From an uncultured Eubacterium sp. (GTDB lineage Bacteria > Bacillota > Clostridia > Peptostreptococcales > Anaerovoracaceae), in NCBI GenBank assembly GCA_937894585.1, contig CALBGO010000036.1:1-45509 (forward strand): DNA of 45,509 nucleotides. The letters are read 5' to 3'. Position numbers and translations under genes: made by a program. Numbering within the stretch: position 1 is the stretch's first letter; every line of letters begins with the position of its first letter. Positions 34,919-42,746 of this stretch are shown here, piece by piece. The notes below the pieces were generated by a model. It worked only from the letters and a program-made list of their open reading frames with translations. It was not told the DNA's origin and ran no database searches.

Positions 34919-36304
34919 TTATTCGATGCCTTCTCCCTTATAATCTTTTCCACCGTTCTTCTTCCAGAAATAGTAATAGAATACGAGACCTATCAGCGGA
35001 ATTGAGAATCCAATCAATGCGGATTTCGGATTTTCGATAAAGTTATTTATAAGAAGCACTGCAAACATCAGCAGTGTGATTACAACCGTCACTGTGCCGC
35101 CCCATACTTTATACGGTCTTTCCATATCAGGCCATTTTTTTCTGTAAATAATTACCGCGCCCACACACATACAGTTCAGCAGAGCAGACAGGGTAATCAG
35201 CAGATCCGTCAGACTCTGCAGGCTGTTAAATACTACAAGAAAGATTGCCACTGCAGAAGATGCAAGAGTTGCTTCTACCGGCACACCGGTCTTTTCGCTG
35301 ATATGGGTAAAGCGCTTCGGGAAAAAGCCTTCTTTTGCCATAGCATAATAATTTCTCGGGAATACCAGAACATCTCCGTTTACCGTTCCCAAAATTCCAA
35401 TAGTCATACCTGCCAGAATGATAGCATATCCAAAATTACCCATCAGGCGCTGCGCCACTTCATTACCGATATAGATATTTCCGTCCTGAATCATAGAGAC
35501 AATTTCGCCCGCAGGTACTACTTTATACAGAGCAAACTGAAATACTGCATAAAGCAAAGTAATAAATCCGAGGGAAATAATAATAGCAAGAGGTAAATCC
35601 TTTTTCGGATTTTTCATTTCTTCGCCTACTGTATTCAAATTAGTCCATCCTTCGTAAGCCCACAGAGAAGCAAAGGTCGCATAGCCAATCAGCGAAATCA
35701 TACCTCCGATACCGGAACCTTCAGCGGAAGTTCCTGCAAAAGAAAGGCTCAGATCTACATCTTGGTTGCCCATCGCAATACCTAAAACAATAATCAGTAC
35801 CAGCGGAATAACTCTGGCTACCATAGTAAAGTTCTGAAAAATAATGCCAAATTTTGCTCCCATTAGATTCAGCGCTGTGAATACAACGATAATCAGAATC
35901 GCAATTATTTTAATCGCAACCTCCGACAGGTCCAGCAAATCTTTAAAACCTGTAACTGCTGCCATTGCAAGGGCCGCAATCGATCCTGAGCAAGTCAGAA
36001 TAAAGCAGGAAAAGCCATTGATAAAGCCTACCGCCGGGTGATAAGCCTCACTGAGATAAATCGTCATACCGCCTGCCACCGGTCTTGACGCACCAAGCTC
36101 TGCAAAGCAGAGACCGCCCAGCATAGATACTGCACCGCCGATAACCCAGCACAGAAGCGCAAGTCCAAAACTGAACTCGGTTCTTTCCAGTACATAACTG
36201 CCCAGATAGTATACCCCTGAGCCGATAGTCATTCCGGCAACCAGACTGATTCCTCCGAACAGACCGATTACCTTCTTAAATTGACCGTTTTTTTGTTCTT
36301 TCAT
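34919..36304 (-). CDS. APC-superfamily amino acid permease
   Basis: A 461-residue transporter with about 12 helices. AGMTIGSGVYYLGSYVLER marks the first APC helix, and RPVAGGMTIYLSEAYHP and RKKWPDMERPYKVWGG also occur. It is paralogous to the permease at 14316-15644. It should import the substrate of the coupled D-aminoacylase-like enzyme. It is the first gene after the sigma-54 promoter at 36366-36381, with a leader of about 50 nt and AAAGGAG 8 nt before ATG 36304. Confidence 0.92.
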   Translation of the reverse strand: MKEQKNGQFKKVIGLFGGISLVAGMTIGSGVYYLGSYVLERTEFSFGLALLCWVIGGAVSMLGGLCFAELGASRPVAGGMTIYLSEAYHPAVGFINGFSCFILTCSGSIAALAMAAVTGFKDLLDLSEVAIKIIAILIIVVFTALNLMGAKFGIIFQNFTMVARVIPLVLIIVLGIAMGNQDVDLSLSFAGTSAEGSGIGGMISLIGYATFASLWAYEGWTNLNTVGEEMKNPKKDLPLAIIISLGFITLLYAVFQFALYKVVPAGEIVSMIQDGNIYIGNEVAQRLMGNFGYAIILAGMTIGILGTVNGDVLVFPRNYYAMAKEGFFPKRFTHISEKTGVPVEATLASSAVAIFLVVFNSLQSLTDLLITLSALLNCMCVGAVIIYRKKWPDMERPYKVWGGTVTVVITLLMFAVLLINNFIENPKSALIGFSIPLIGLVFYYYFWKKNGGKDYKGEGIE

Positions 36305-36365
36305 TTTACAGTCTCCTTTCAGTTTTTGTCATATCGCAATGAATGATAAGTTCAACTCATAGATA

Positions 36366-36381
36366 AGCAACAAGTGTGCCA
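36366..36381 (-). promoter_or_regulatory. Consensus sigma-54 promoter (-24/-12)
   Basis: The minus strand reads TGGCAC, ACTTG, TTGCT, a full match to the TGGCAC-N5-TTGCW consensus. Transcription should begin near 36355, driving the APC permease and D-aminoacylase-like genes. A sigma-54 activator is encoded just upstream at 37296-39095. Confidence 0.85.
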
Positions 36382-36396
36382 TTAAATTATATATAG

Positions 36397-36440
36397 AAAA
36401 AAGCCTGTTTTTCTGTCTCTTCCTGACAGAATAAACAAGC
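36397..36440 (-). terminator. Intrinsic terminator of the MATE-activator-hydrolase operon
   Basis: The arms 36403-36417 and 36425-36440 form a long stem, imperfect in the middle, followed on the minus strand by six T. It separates the activator operon from the sigma-54 promoter 16 bp further on. Confidence 0.75.
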
Positions 36441-36468
36441 TTTCGATCACCCATACATTCAATTGTTC

Positions 36469-36483
36469 GAAATTCCGAATTTC
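36469..36483. promoter_or_regulatory. Candidate upstream activator site
   Basis: The perfect palindrome GAAATTC-C-GAATTTC lies about 120 bp upstream of the predicted sigma-54 start, a usual distance for enhancer-binding protein sites. It is in non-coding DNA just after the serine hydrolase-like stop. Confidence 0.45.
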
Positions 36484-36502
36484 AGCGTTCATGTTTCCGA
36501 AC

Positions 36503-37309
36503 TCACCTGTTGATGTCGATGGAGTTCTCATAACACAGCATCGTAACATCGCGCATCATATTTTCAGAATTTCTCGTATCAGCTTCATTTGCTGCCATAC
36601 ATAAGATAAAAGGATATTCCGTATACACAATACCTGCATCCAGCAGCAGTTCCTCATCGAATCCGGTATGATGTGCTATCGGCAGATCTTCAAAGAAATA
36701 GTAGGGCATAATATTCGTTCTCTGATGTTCTTTCAAAAGTTTATCGATATCCCTGCTCGCTTCATCAGAAATAATCTGGCGATTATATAGTTTTTCAAAA
36801 AAGGAAACCAGCTCTCCGATAGAGATCAGATTTTCAACACCGTCATGAACTTTTCCGACTCTGATTTTACGGTTGATTCTGGACTTCTTGAAACCGAGTT
36901 CTTTCAGAGTTCTGTTTGCATTGGAAATTCCCACCCTGTCTAAAAGGATATTAAAAGCTGCATTATCGCTGATGATCATCATAATATGATATAAATCCTT
37001 TACAGTCAGCTTCAGACCGGAATCCAGATATCTGAGTATTCCATAATGCATACCTCCATTCACTGTAGCCGGATCTTCATTTTCCGGGCAGGTTTTTTCG
37101 TTAAGAATAATCCTTTCCTGCTCTGAAAGATTCCCCTGTTCCCTTTCATAAAACAATCCTAAAAGAAGCAAAAGTTTGACCATTCCCGATGCCGGAAATA
37201 CATCGCAATTTCCGCAGAAACATCTCTGACCGTCCGAAAGATCCACATAATAGATTCCTATCTTTCCCGGAAAATGAGCAATTCTGTCTTCAATTCTATC
37301 TAACAGCAT
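36503..37309 (-). CDS. Beta-lactamase-fold protein lacking the catalytic Ser (pseudoenzyme)
   Basis: A 268-residue cytoplasmic protein aligned along its length with the serine hydrolase at 32553-33317. SDN is kept (about residues 114-116), but the SxxK motif reads S-G-M-V-K, so the residue three before the Lys is Gly (G42). The KTG motif reads H-H-T-G, with His for Lys. Ordinary acyl-enzyme chemistry is therefore unlikely, unless the adjacent Ser41 substitutes. It overlaps the sigma-54 activator gene by 14 bp, so a ligand-binding partner role is inferred, by analogy with beta-lactamase-fold sensor domains of the BlaR type. ATG 37309 follows GGGTGA; GTG 37318 is the alternative. Confidence 0.82.
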   Translation of the reverse strand: MLLDRIEDRIAHFPGKIGIYYVDLSDGQRCFCGNCDVFPASGMVKLLLLLGLFYEREQGNLSEQERIILNEKTCPENEDPATVNGGMHYGILRYLDSGLKLTVKDLYHIMMIISDNAAFNILLDRVGISNANRTLKELGFKKSRINRKIRVGKVHDGVENLISIGELVSFFEKLYNRQIISDEASRDIDKLLKEHQRTNIMPYYFFEDLPIAHHTGFDEELLLDAGIVYTEYPFILCMAANEADTRNSENMMRDVTMLCYENSIDINR

Positions 37310-39095
37310 TATTTTCACCCGCCTCTTTTTGTTCTATACCGTACTTCTTCATTTTTTCAAACAAACTGGTTCTGCCGATACCGAGAGCTTCAGCCGCCGC
37401 AGTCCTCTCTCCTCTTTTTTCCTTAAGCACACGAAGAATCATTTCTTTTTCCAGCCGTTCTTTCGCTTCCTTTAATGTCAGTCTTTCAGAAAGCTCTCCA
37501 TGCTGCTTTGGCAAGTCGATATCCTCTGCCAGAATAAAATTATCACTGCAAAGAACCGCTGCTTTTTCCAGCACATTTTCCAGTTCTCTGATATTACCCG
37601 GCCAGGAATACCTTCTCATCTTTTCCATAGCCTGCAAACTGACCGTGACCGGTTCAATATCCAGCCTGCTGCAAATTGCAGGAAGTAAGTCGGAAATGAT
37701 ATAATGCAGCGAATCCGCTCGTTCCCGAAGGGGAGGCAGTTCAACAGGAAACACATTGATTCGATAGAACAGATCCTCCCTGAAAGAGTGGTCTTCTACC
37801 ATTTGCTTCAGATTTCTGTTAGTTGCTGCAATCAGACGAAAATCCGAATGTACCTTTCTTTCACCGCCTACACGAAAAAAATAGCCTGTCTGAATTGCTT
37901 CCAGAAGCTTGCCCTGCAAAGCGTAAGGAATCTCGCTGATTTCGTCAAGGAAAAGTGTTCCTCCGTCTGCCAGCTCAAAATAACCCTTTTTCCCACCTTT
38001 TCTGGCACCGGTAAAAGAGCTTTCGTCATAACCAAACAGCTCGCTTTCTATCAGTGTATAAGAAATTGCTGCACAATTCACTGAAATAAAAGGTTTCTTC
38101 TGCCGCTTACTGCTTAAATGGATATTTCTTGCCATTGTCGTCTTCCCCGTCCCACTTTCGCCTGTCAGAAGAATTGTCATATTCGTCCTGCAAGATTTCT
38201 GAACCAGATGCTTGACTCTGCCAATCTGCTCATCATTTCCGAAAAAAGAAAAATTCAAAGAAAACGGCTCCTGACTTCGATCTGCAAAACTTCTGCTGCA
38301 AAGTTCCATATACTCTTCGCCGATTTTTCTTATATCCCGATACAGCTGTTTCTTACCATTCACCTGAAACACTGTAAAAAAACGATTCCCCAGCTTCAGC
38401 CCCCGTCTGCAGAAAATATACTCCTTATTACGATATTTCAGGACCCGCGGCGCATCTTTAACTTCTGACAAAAGTTCTGCAAAATCTCTGTCAAATAAGG
38501 ACACACCTATTTTTTTCTCATTAACAGCCGTAGAATTATACCAGCCGCTAAAAGGCACTCCTCTGAGAACTCCTTCTAAAAAATCCTCGTCTGTTTTCAG
38601 ACAATTTCTTCTAAAAAATTTAATACCGCTCTCATTAAAAATCACAATAAAGGACTCAACTTCTTCGTAACTGTCAGAAATTTTCTGTCCGTCTATATTT
38701 ATTTCCAGCAGACCGTCTCTGTTCTGCACACTGATTCTATGATGATCAAACACAGTATCGATATACACCGGCCGTTTCACAGATTTCATTTCTCTTTTAT
38801 TTTCCTCTTCAAAAGCTGTCAAAGGAAACAGAAAACTGTCAGATTTAAATAGCAAAAGAGCCCGGCCTTTTCCGGGAAGCTGGCGATTTATCTGCCTTTC
38901 CACGAGTTCTTTGTTTTTCGGCAGAAGACTGCTGCAGTCCCTGATAAAAATGAGCACTTTATCATACCGTTCCAGCTTTTCCGGAGGATAAGCCACAGGT
39001 TCCGGCAGTTTCCGGTTTACATACTTCAGCATATCTTCTCCTATATACTGAATCTGTCCATCTCCGTCCAAAACCAGAATGCGTTCCAGCCTCAT
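37296..39095 (-). CDS. Sigma-54-dependent enhancer-binding activator
   Basis: A 599-residue NtrC-class activator. Residues about 1-280 are a sensor region I cannot assign. About 285-510 are the AAA+ domain: GESGTGKTTMARN (Walker A, near 315), YDESSFTGARKGG (sigma-54 contact loop, near 360), GGTLFLDEISEIP (Walker B, near 388) and RINVFPVELPPLRER. A Fis-type helix-turn-helix occupies about 555-590 (AAEALGIGRTSLFEKMKKYGI). The contact loop reads SSFTGA instead of GAFTGA. It most likely drives the adjacent sigma-54 promoter at 36366-36381. The start codon directly follows the MATE gene stop, with GAGGAG 7 nt upstream. Confidence 0.92.
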   Translation of the reverse strand: MRLERILVLDGDGQIQYIGEDMLKYVNRKLPEPVAYPPEKLERYDKVLIFIRDCSSLLPKNKELVERQINRQLPGKGRALLLFKSDSFLFPLTAFEEENKREMKSVKRPVYIDTVFDHHRISVQNRDGLLEINIDGQKISDSYEEVESFIVIFNESGIKFFRRNCLKTDEDFLEGVLRGVPFSGWYNSTAVNEKKIGVSLFDRDFAELLSEVKDAPRVLKYRNKEYIFCRRGLKLGNRFFTVFQVNGKKQLYRDIRKIGEEYMELCSRSFADRSQEPFSLNFSFFGNDEQIGRVKHLVQKSCRTNMTILLTGESGTGKTTMARNIHLSSKRQKKPFISVNCAAISYTLIESELFGYDESSFTGARKGGKKGYFELADGGTLFLDEISEIPYALQGKLLEAIQTGYFFRVGGERKVHSDFRLIAATNRNLKQMVEDHSFREDLFYRINVFPVELPPLRERADSLHYIISDLLPAICSRLDIEPVTVSLQAMEKMRRYSWPGNIRELENVLEKAAVLCSDNFILAEDIDLPKQHGELSERLTLKEAKERLEKEMILRVLKEKRGERTAAAEALGIGRTSLFEKMKKYGIEQKEAGENNAVR

Positions 39096-40454
39096 TTATA
39101 AACTCCTCTCTTCCAGTTCTTCCACTCTCAGCCATCTTCCCCGTTTGATATAAACAAGCATAATCACTGCGCCGATGATCCAGGTAATCGGATAACCCAG
39201 AATCAAAAGACTCAGACGGTGAGAAATACGCAGCGCCGCAAAAATCCAGATTACCCTGCATACGCAGAGGGAGAAGATCGAAACGACCATACCCTCCATA
39301 GTTCTGCCCGTACCGCGTATTGCGCCGATAGTAATATTCATAATCGCAAGGGTCCAGTAAAAAGGATACATCAGATTCATCATATAGATTCCGTTTTCGA
39401 TTACCGCCTGTTCTCCCGTAAAAATCCTGATGATATACGGACCGAAAATCAGCATAACCGCACCCGCTGCTATCGCATATAAAGTACCCATGCCGACAGA
39501 GGTTTTCATTCCTTTTTTCACACGCTCCACCTCACAGGCGCCGAAATTCTGGCCGCAAAAGGTGGTCGCAGCCATACTGATACTCATGATCGGCAGCAGA
39601 ATGATTCCGTCAATCTTATTAAAAGCCGCATAAGAAGCCATCACCGTAGCGCCGAAGCTGTTGATACTGGACTGTACCAGAATATTGGAAAGAGAAATTA
39701 CAATACTCTGTACCCCGGTAGGCAGACCGATTTTCAAAATTCTGGAAAGCAGATGGTCGTAAAATCGGATTTTCCGAAGCTGCACTCTGTACATTTCTCT
39801 GCTCTTTGAAAGAAACCGAAGAATGAAAACACAGGAAACCAGCTGGCTGATATCCGTTGCAAGGGCTGCACCGATCACGCCCATTCTAAAAACATACACG
39901 AAGAGAATATCCAGCACAATATTGGTAACTACCGCAATTACCAGATACATAAGAGAACGCCTGGAATTTCCCACCGCATTGAGAATCCCTGCCGACATAT
40001 TGTAAACAATTGCAAAGATGATTCCCGCGAAGTACACCTGCAAGTAATCCGCCGCCTGCTCAAACACTTCTTCCGGTGTTCCCATAGCTTTCAGGATCGC
40101 AGGGGCTGCTAAAACACCGATAACAGACAGTACGATTCCTGCTGAAATCGAAATTGCAAGGGTAGTGTGTACAGCTTTACGCACTCCCTCTTCATTTTTT
40201 GCACCGTAATACTGAGAAGTCACCACACCGGCTCCCGAAGATGCGCCGATACAAAATCCAATCAGAAGCTGTATGACAGAACCGCCCGCGCCTACGGCTG
40301 CAAGAGCGTGACTTCCCACCACATTGCCGACAATAATTGAATCGACAATGTTATAAAGCTGCTGAAAAAGATTCCCCAAAACCAGAGGAATTGAAAAAAA
40401 CAGGATCTCCTTCCATATGGTCCCTGATGTCATCAAAGTATTGTTTTTCTGCAT
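39096..40454 (-). CDS. MATE-family efflux transporter
   Basis: A 452-residue MATE protein with about 12 helices. It shows PLVLGNLFQQLYNIVDSIIVG near residue 22, AVGAGGSVIQLLIG, YNMSAGILNAVGNSRRSL near residue 160 and AAFNKIDGIILLPI in the second half, typical of the DinF/NorM-like branch. It may export a product of the neighbouring catabolic genes, or an unrelated drug. It leads an operon with the sigma-54 activator and the serine-hydrolase-like protein. ATG 40454 is chosen because the longer frame (to 40532) begins with non-membrane sequence unlike the family; AAAGG lies upstream. Confidence 0.9.
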   Translation of the reverse strand: MQKNNTLMTSGTIWKEILFFSIPLVLGNLFQQLYNIVDSIIVGNVVGSHALAAVGAGGSVIQLLIGFCIGASSGAGVVTSQYYGAKNEEGVRKAVHTTLAISISAGIVLSVIGVLAAPAILKAMGTPEEVFEQAADYLQVYFAGIIFAIVYNMSAGILNAVGNSRRSLMYLVIAVVTNIVLDILFVYVFRMGVIGAALATDISQLVSCVFILRFLSKSREMYRVQLRKIRFYDHLLSRILKIGLPTGVQSIVISLSNILVQSSINSFGATVMASYAAFNKIDGIILLPIMSISMAATTFCGQNFGACEVERVKKGMKTSVGMGTLYAIAAGAVMLIFGPYIIRIFTGEQAVIENGIYMMNLMYPFYWTLAIMNITIGAIRGTGRTMEGMVVSIFSLCVCRVIWIFAALRISHRLSLLILGYPITWIIGAVIMLVYIKRGRWLRVEELEERSL

Positions 40455-40588
40455 AGTAAGCCCGCCTTTCCTGATTAAATCACCGCATGTTTTATCTTTC
40501 CTACAGAATATGTAACCATATTTCAAAGACAAAAGTCAAGAGCAATGCGAAGAAAGTACAATCTGTTCTTTTTTTCCTGAGCTATTCA

Positions 40589-40597
40589 TGATAAAAT
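40589..40597 (+). promoter_or_regulatory. Extended -10 box abutting a leaderless start
   Basis: TGATAAAAT is an extended -10 ending 7 nt before ATG 40604, so transcription would begin on that A. No ribosome site precedes the ATG. Confidence 0.4.
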
Positions 40598-40603
40598 AAA
40601 TCC

Positions 40604-41251
40604 ATGAACAGATTATATATTTCAAAAGATGCGAATCTCCGACTGAAAGAGTACCTTTCTGAAAAGGGGTATATATTGGAAACCATCGCCTCCGAAGGGA
40701 TTGTGGACAAGGGTATCAGCAATCATCCGGACATTTTTCTGTGTAAAATGGGCGCATGCGACGGTTCTCCGCTTTTCTTCGCAGAAAAAGGCGACATAGG
40801 CAGAGATTACCCCTCTGATGCGGCATTTAACGCCGCCTGTACGGGAAGATTTTTTATTCACAAATTATCTGCAACCAGCGAAAAGCTTCTTCTTGCAGCC
40901 AAAGAAATGGGTATGACACTCATCGATGTACAGCAGGGGTATACGAAATGCAGCGTTGTCGTTGTCGACGAAACATCGATTATCACTTATGATGAAGGAA
41001 TTATCAGGGCCTGCAGCAAATATCCGGAGCTCTCGGTGCTTCGGGTTGCTCCGGGGTTTGTCCGTCTGGACGGCTACGATACAGGCTTTATCGGCGGAGC
41101 AAGCGGCAGGGTAGGAAAAGAAATTATCTTTCACGGCGATCTGTTCGGTCATCCGGATTTTTCTGCAATCGTCGACTTCATCGAAAGCCGCGGCCTGACC
41201 TGCAGGTGGTTTCCGCAGTTTAACCTGACCGATATCGGCTCCATTCTGTAA
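40604..41251 (+). CDS. DUF6873-like conserved protein
   Basis: A 215-residue cytoplasmic protein resembling the DUF6873 family, which I associate with the guanidino-group-modifying (pentein-like) fold; this link is from memory and uncertain. Recognisable blocks are NHPDIFLCKMG near residue 40, DVQQGYTKCSVVVVDETSIITYDEGI near 107-132, and GFIGGASGRVGKEIIFHGDL near 161-180. No function is proven. It runs divergently from the MATE operon and probably forms a unit with the radical SAM gene 135 bp downstream. The start ATG 40604 lacks a ribosome site and may be leaderless. Confidence 0.75.
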   Translation: MNRLYISKDANLRLKEYLSEKGYILETIASEGIVDKGISNHPDIFLCKMGACDGSPLFFAEKGDIGRDYPSDAAFNAACTGRFFIHKLSATSEKLLLAAKEMGMTLIDVQQGYTKCSVVVVDETSIITYDEGIIRACSKYPELSVLRVAPGFVRLDGYDTGFIGGASGRVGKEIIFHGDLFGHPDFSAIVDFIESRGLTCRWFPQFNLTDIGSIL

Positions 41252-41386
41252 ACAGCGCAAAGCAAGCAGAGATAAGGGGCATCCGATTCTGCAAAATTTC
41301 ATCCCGGCCCACAGGTTTGTGACCGGGGAGAAGCGGCGCGTACTCAAAGGTACGCAAGTACCGCACGATGCGGATAAACCGAAGCT
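41252..41386 (+). other. Spacer with three hairpins before the radical SAM gene
   Basis: Stems are CCCGG/CCGGG (41304-41328, with an inner CACA/TGTG), GCGTAC/GTACGC (41339-41356) and CCGC/GCGG (41362-41374). None has a T-run. It may be a structured 5' leader; no known riboswitch class was recognised. Confidence 0.4.
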
Positions 41387-42454
41387 ATGAAAGGAAAAGG
41401 CAAGCGACAAGTGAAGAAACATGCGATCATACCCATCTTTATCCCCCATAAAGGCTGTCCAAACGACTGCGTTTTCTGCAACCAGAAGAAAATCACCGCC
41501 CATTCGGCGCCGGTCACGCCTTCTGATGTAGAAAATACCATAGAAACCTGGCTCTCCACTTTGGAACCTGCCGGTGTTCCTGTCATTGAGGCGGCCTTCT
41601 TCGGCGGCAGCTTTACGGGGCTTCCCATGGAGGAACAGTCCCTCTACCTTGCCGCCGCAAAAAAATACAAAGACGCAGGGCGTATTTCCAAAATTCATCT
41701 GTCCACAAGACCTGACTATATAAATGAAGAAATTCTGGATAATCTGCTGCGTTTCGACACAGACATCATCGAGCTTGGTGTACAGTCTTTCGATGACCGG
41801 GTTCTCAAACTTTCGGGCAGAGGACACGACAGCGCCGCGGTATACCGGGCTGCAGAACTGATAAAAAGCCGCGGTCTTACTTTGGGAATTCAGCTGATGA
41901 TCGGACTTCCCGGAGATTCTTTGGAAAGCTGCATCTTTTCCGCAGAGGAAACAGTAAAAATCCTCCCTTCGATCGCCCGGCTTTATCCGACAGTCATCAT
42001 CAAGGATACAAAGCTTTACGAGCAGTATCTTTCGGGAGACTATGTACCGCTTTCCGAAGATGAAGCAGTTTACCGCACCGGCAAGATGTACAGAATACTG
42101 GACTCCGCCGGAATCCGTATCATCCGAGTAGGGCTTAAGAGCAGCGATATCATAACCGATAAAGACGCAGCCTGCGGCGGAACTTTTCACCCGGCATTCA
42201 GACAGCTGGTAGAAGGCGACCTTGCAAGGCAGGATCTGGAAGCACAGCTTGCCGCCCTTTCCTTAAACGAAAATCACCGCACAAAAGCAGACTTCTTCTC
42301 AAACAGTAAAAGTTTTTCCAATATGGTAGGACATCAGGGGCGAAATAAAAAATATTTTCTTGAAAAATACCCTCATCTTAACATATTATATAAAGTAAAT
42401 AATCAGTTACAGGACAACCAATTTCAAATACGCATAAAAGGAGACAAATTATGA
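41387..42454 (+). CDS. Radical SAM protein (Elp3/HemN-like)
   Basis: A 355-residue radical SAM enzyme. The cluster motif is PHKGCPNDCVFCNQKKI (CxxxCxxC, about residues 24-31), followed by FFGGSFTGLP, HLSTRPDYI, ELGVQSFDDRVL and LMIGLPGDS, the order seen in the Elp3/HemN-like branch. The C-terminal part (residues about 230-355) is family-specific. It binds a [4Fe-4S] cluster and cleaves SAM; the substrate is unknown. The start at 41387 is weakly supported; GTG 41411, behind AAGG, is possible. It overlaps the ACT-protein gene by 4 bp (ATGA), so translation is coupled. Confidence 0.85.
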   Translation: MKGKGKRQVKKHAIIPIFIPHKGCPNDCVFCNQKKITAHSAPVTPSDVENTIETWLSTLEPAGVPVIEAAFFGGSFTGLPMEEQSLYLAAAKKYKDAGRISKIHLSTRPDYINEEILDNLLRFDTDIIELGVQSFDDRVLKLSGRGHDSAAVYRAAELIKSRGLTLGIQLMIGLPGDSLESCIFSAEETVKILPSIARLYPTVIIKDTKLYEQYLSGDYVPLSEDEAVYRTGKMYRILDSAGIRIIRVGLKSSDIITDKDAACGGTFHPAFRQLVEGDLARQDLEAQLAALSLNENHRTKADFFSNSKSFSNMVGHQGRNKKYFLEKYPHLNILYKVNNQLQDNQFQIRIKGDKL

Positions 42455-42726
42455 ACGAAACATCAAAAGCGGTCGTTACCGTCATCGGAAAAGATATGGT
42501 CGGTATCTTAGCAAAGGTTTCCACAGCCTGTGCGCAGGCCAATGCCAATGTAATCGAAGTAACTCAATCCGTACTGGAAGATTTCTTCTGTATGGTTATG
42601 ATTATTGACATTACGCATGCCACTATGCAGATTGAACAGATGCAGAAATCCATTGCGGAAAAAGTTCCCGGCATGCAGGTACATGTTATGCACGAAAACA
42701 TCTTCAACTCCATGCACAGAATTTAG
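42451..42726 (+). CDS. ACT-domain protein (UPF0237 type)
   Basis: A 91-residue single ACT domain: AVVTVIGKDMVGILAKVSTACAQANANVIEV in the first half, then EDFFCMVMIIDI. Such domains bind small ligands, often amino acids, and regulate a partner. The gene directly precedes the DUF711 gene, a pairing conserved in many anaerobes and archaea, so it probably works with it. AAAGGAG precedes the ATG, which lies inside the end of the radical SAM gene. Confidence 0.93.
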   Translation: MNETSKAVVTVIGKDMVGILAKVSTACAQANANVIEVTQSVLEDFFCMVMIIDITHATMQIEQMQKSIAEKVPGMQVHVMHENIFNSMHRI

Positions 42727-42746
42727 GGTAAGGAGGGAGATTACAT

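Noticed and set aside
40865..42190. 441-codon minus-strand frame
   Set aside because: It lies fully antisense to the DUF6873-like and radical SAM genes, with a composition of Cys, Phe and Arg unlike a real protein and no ribosome site.
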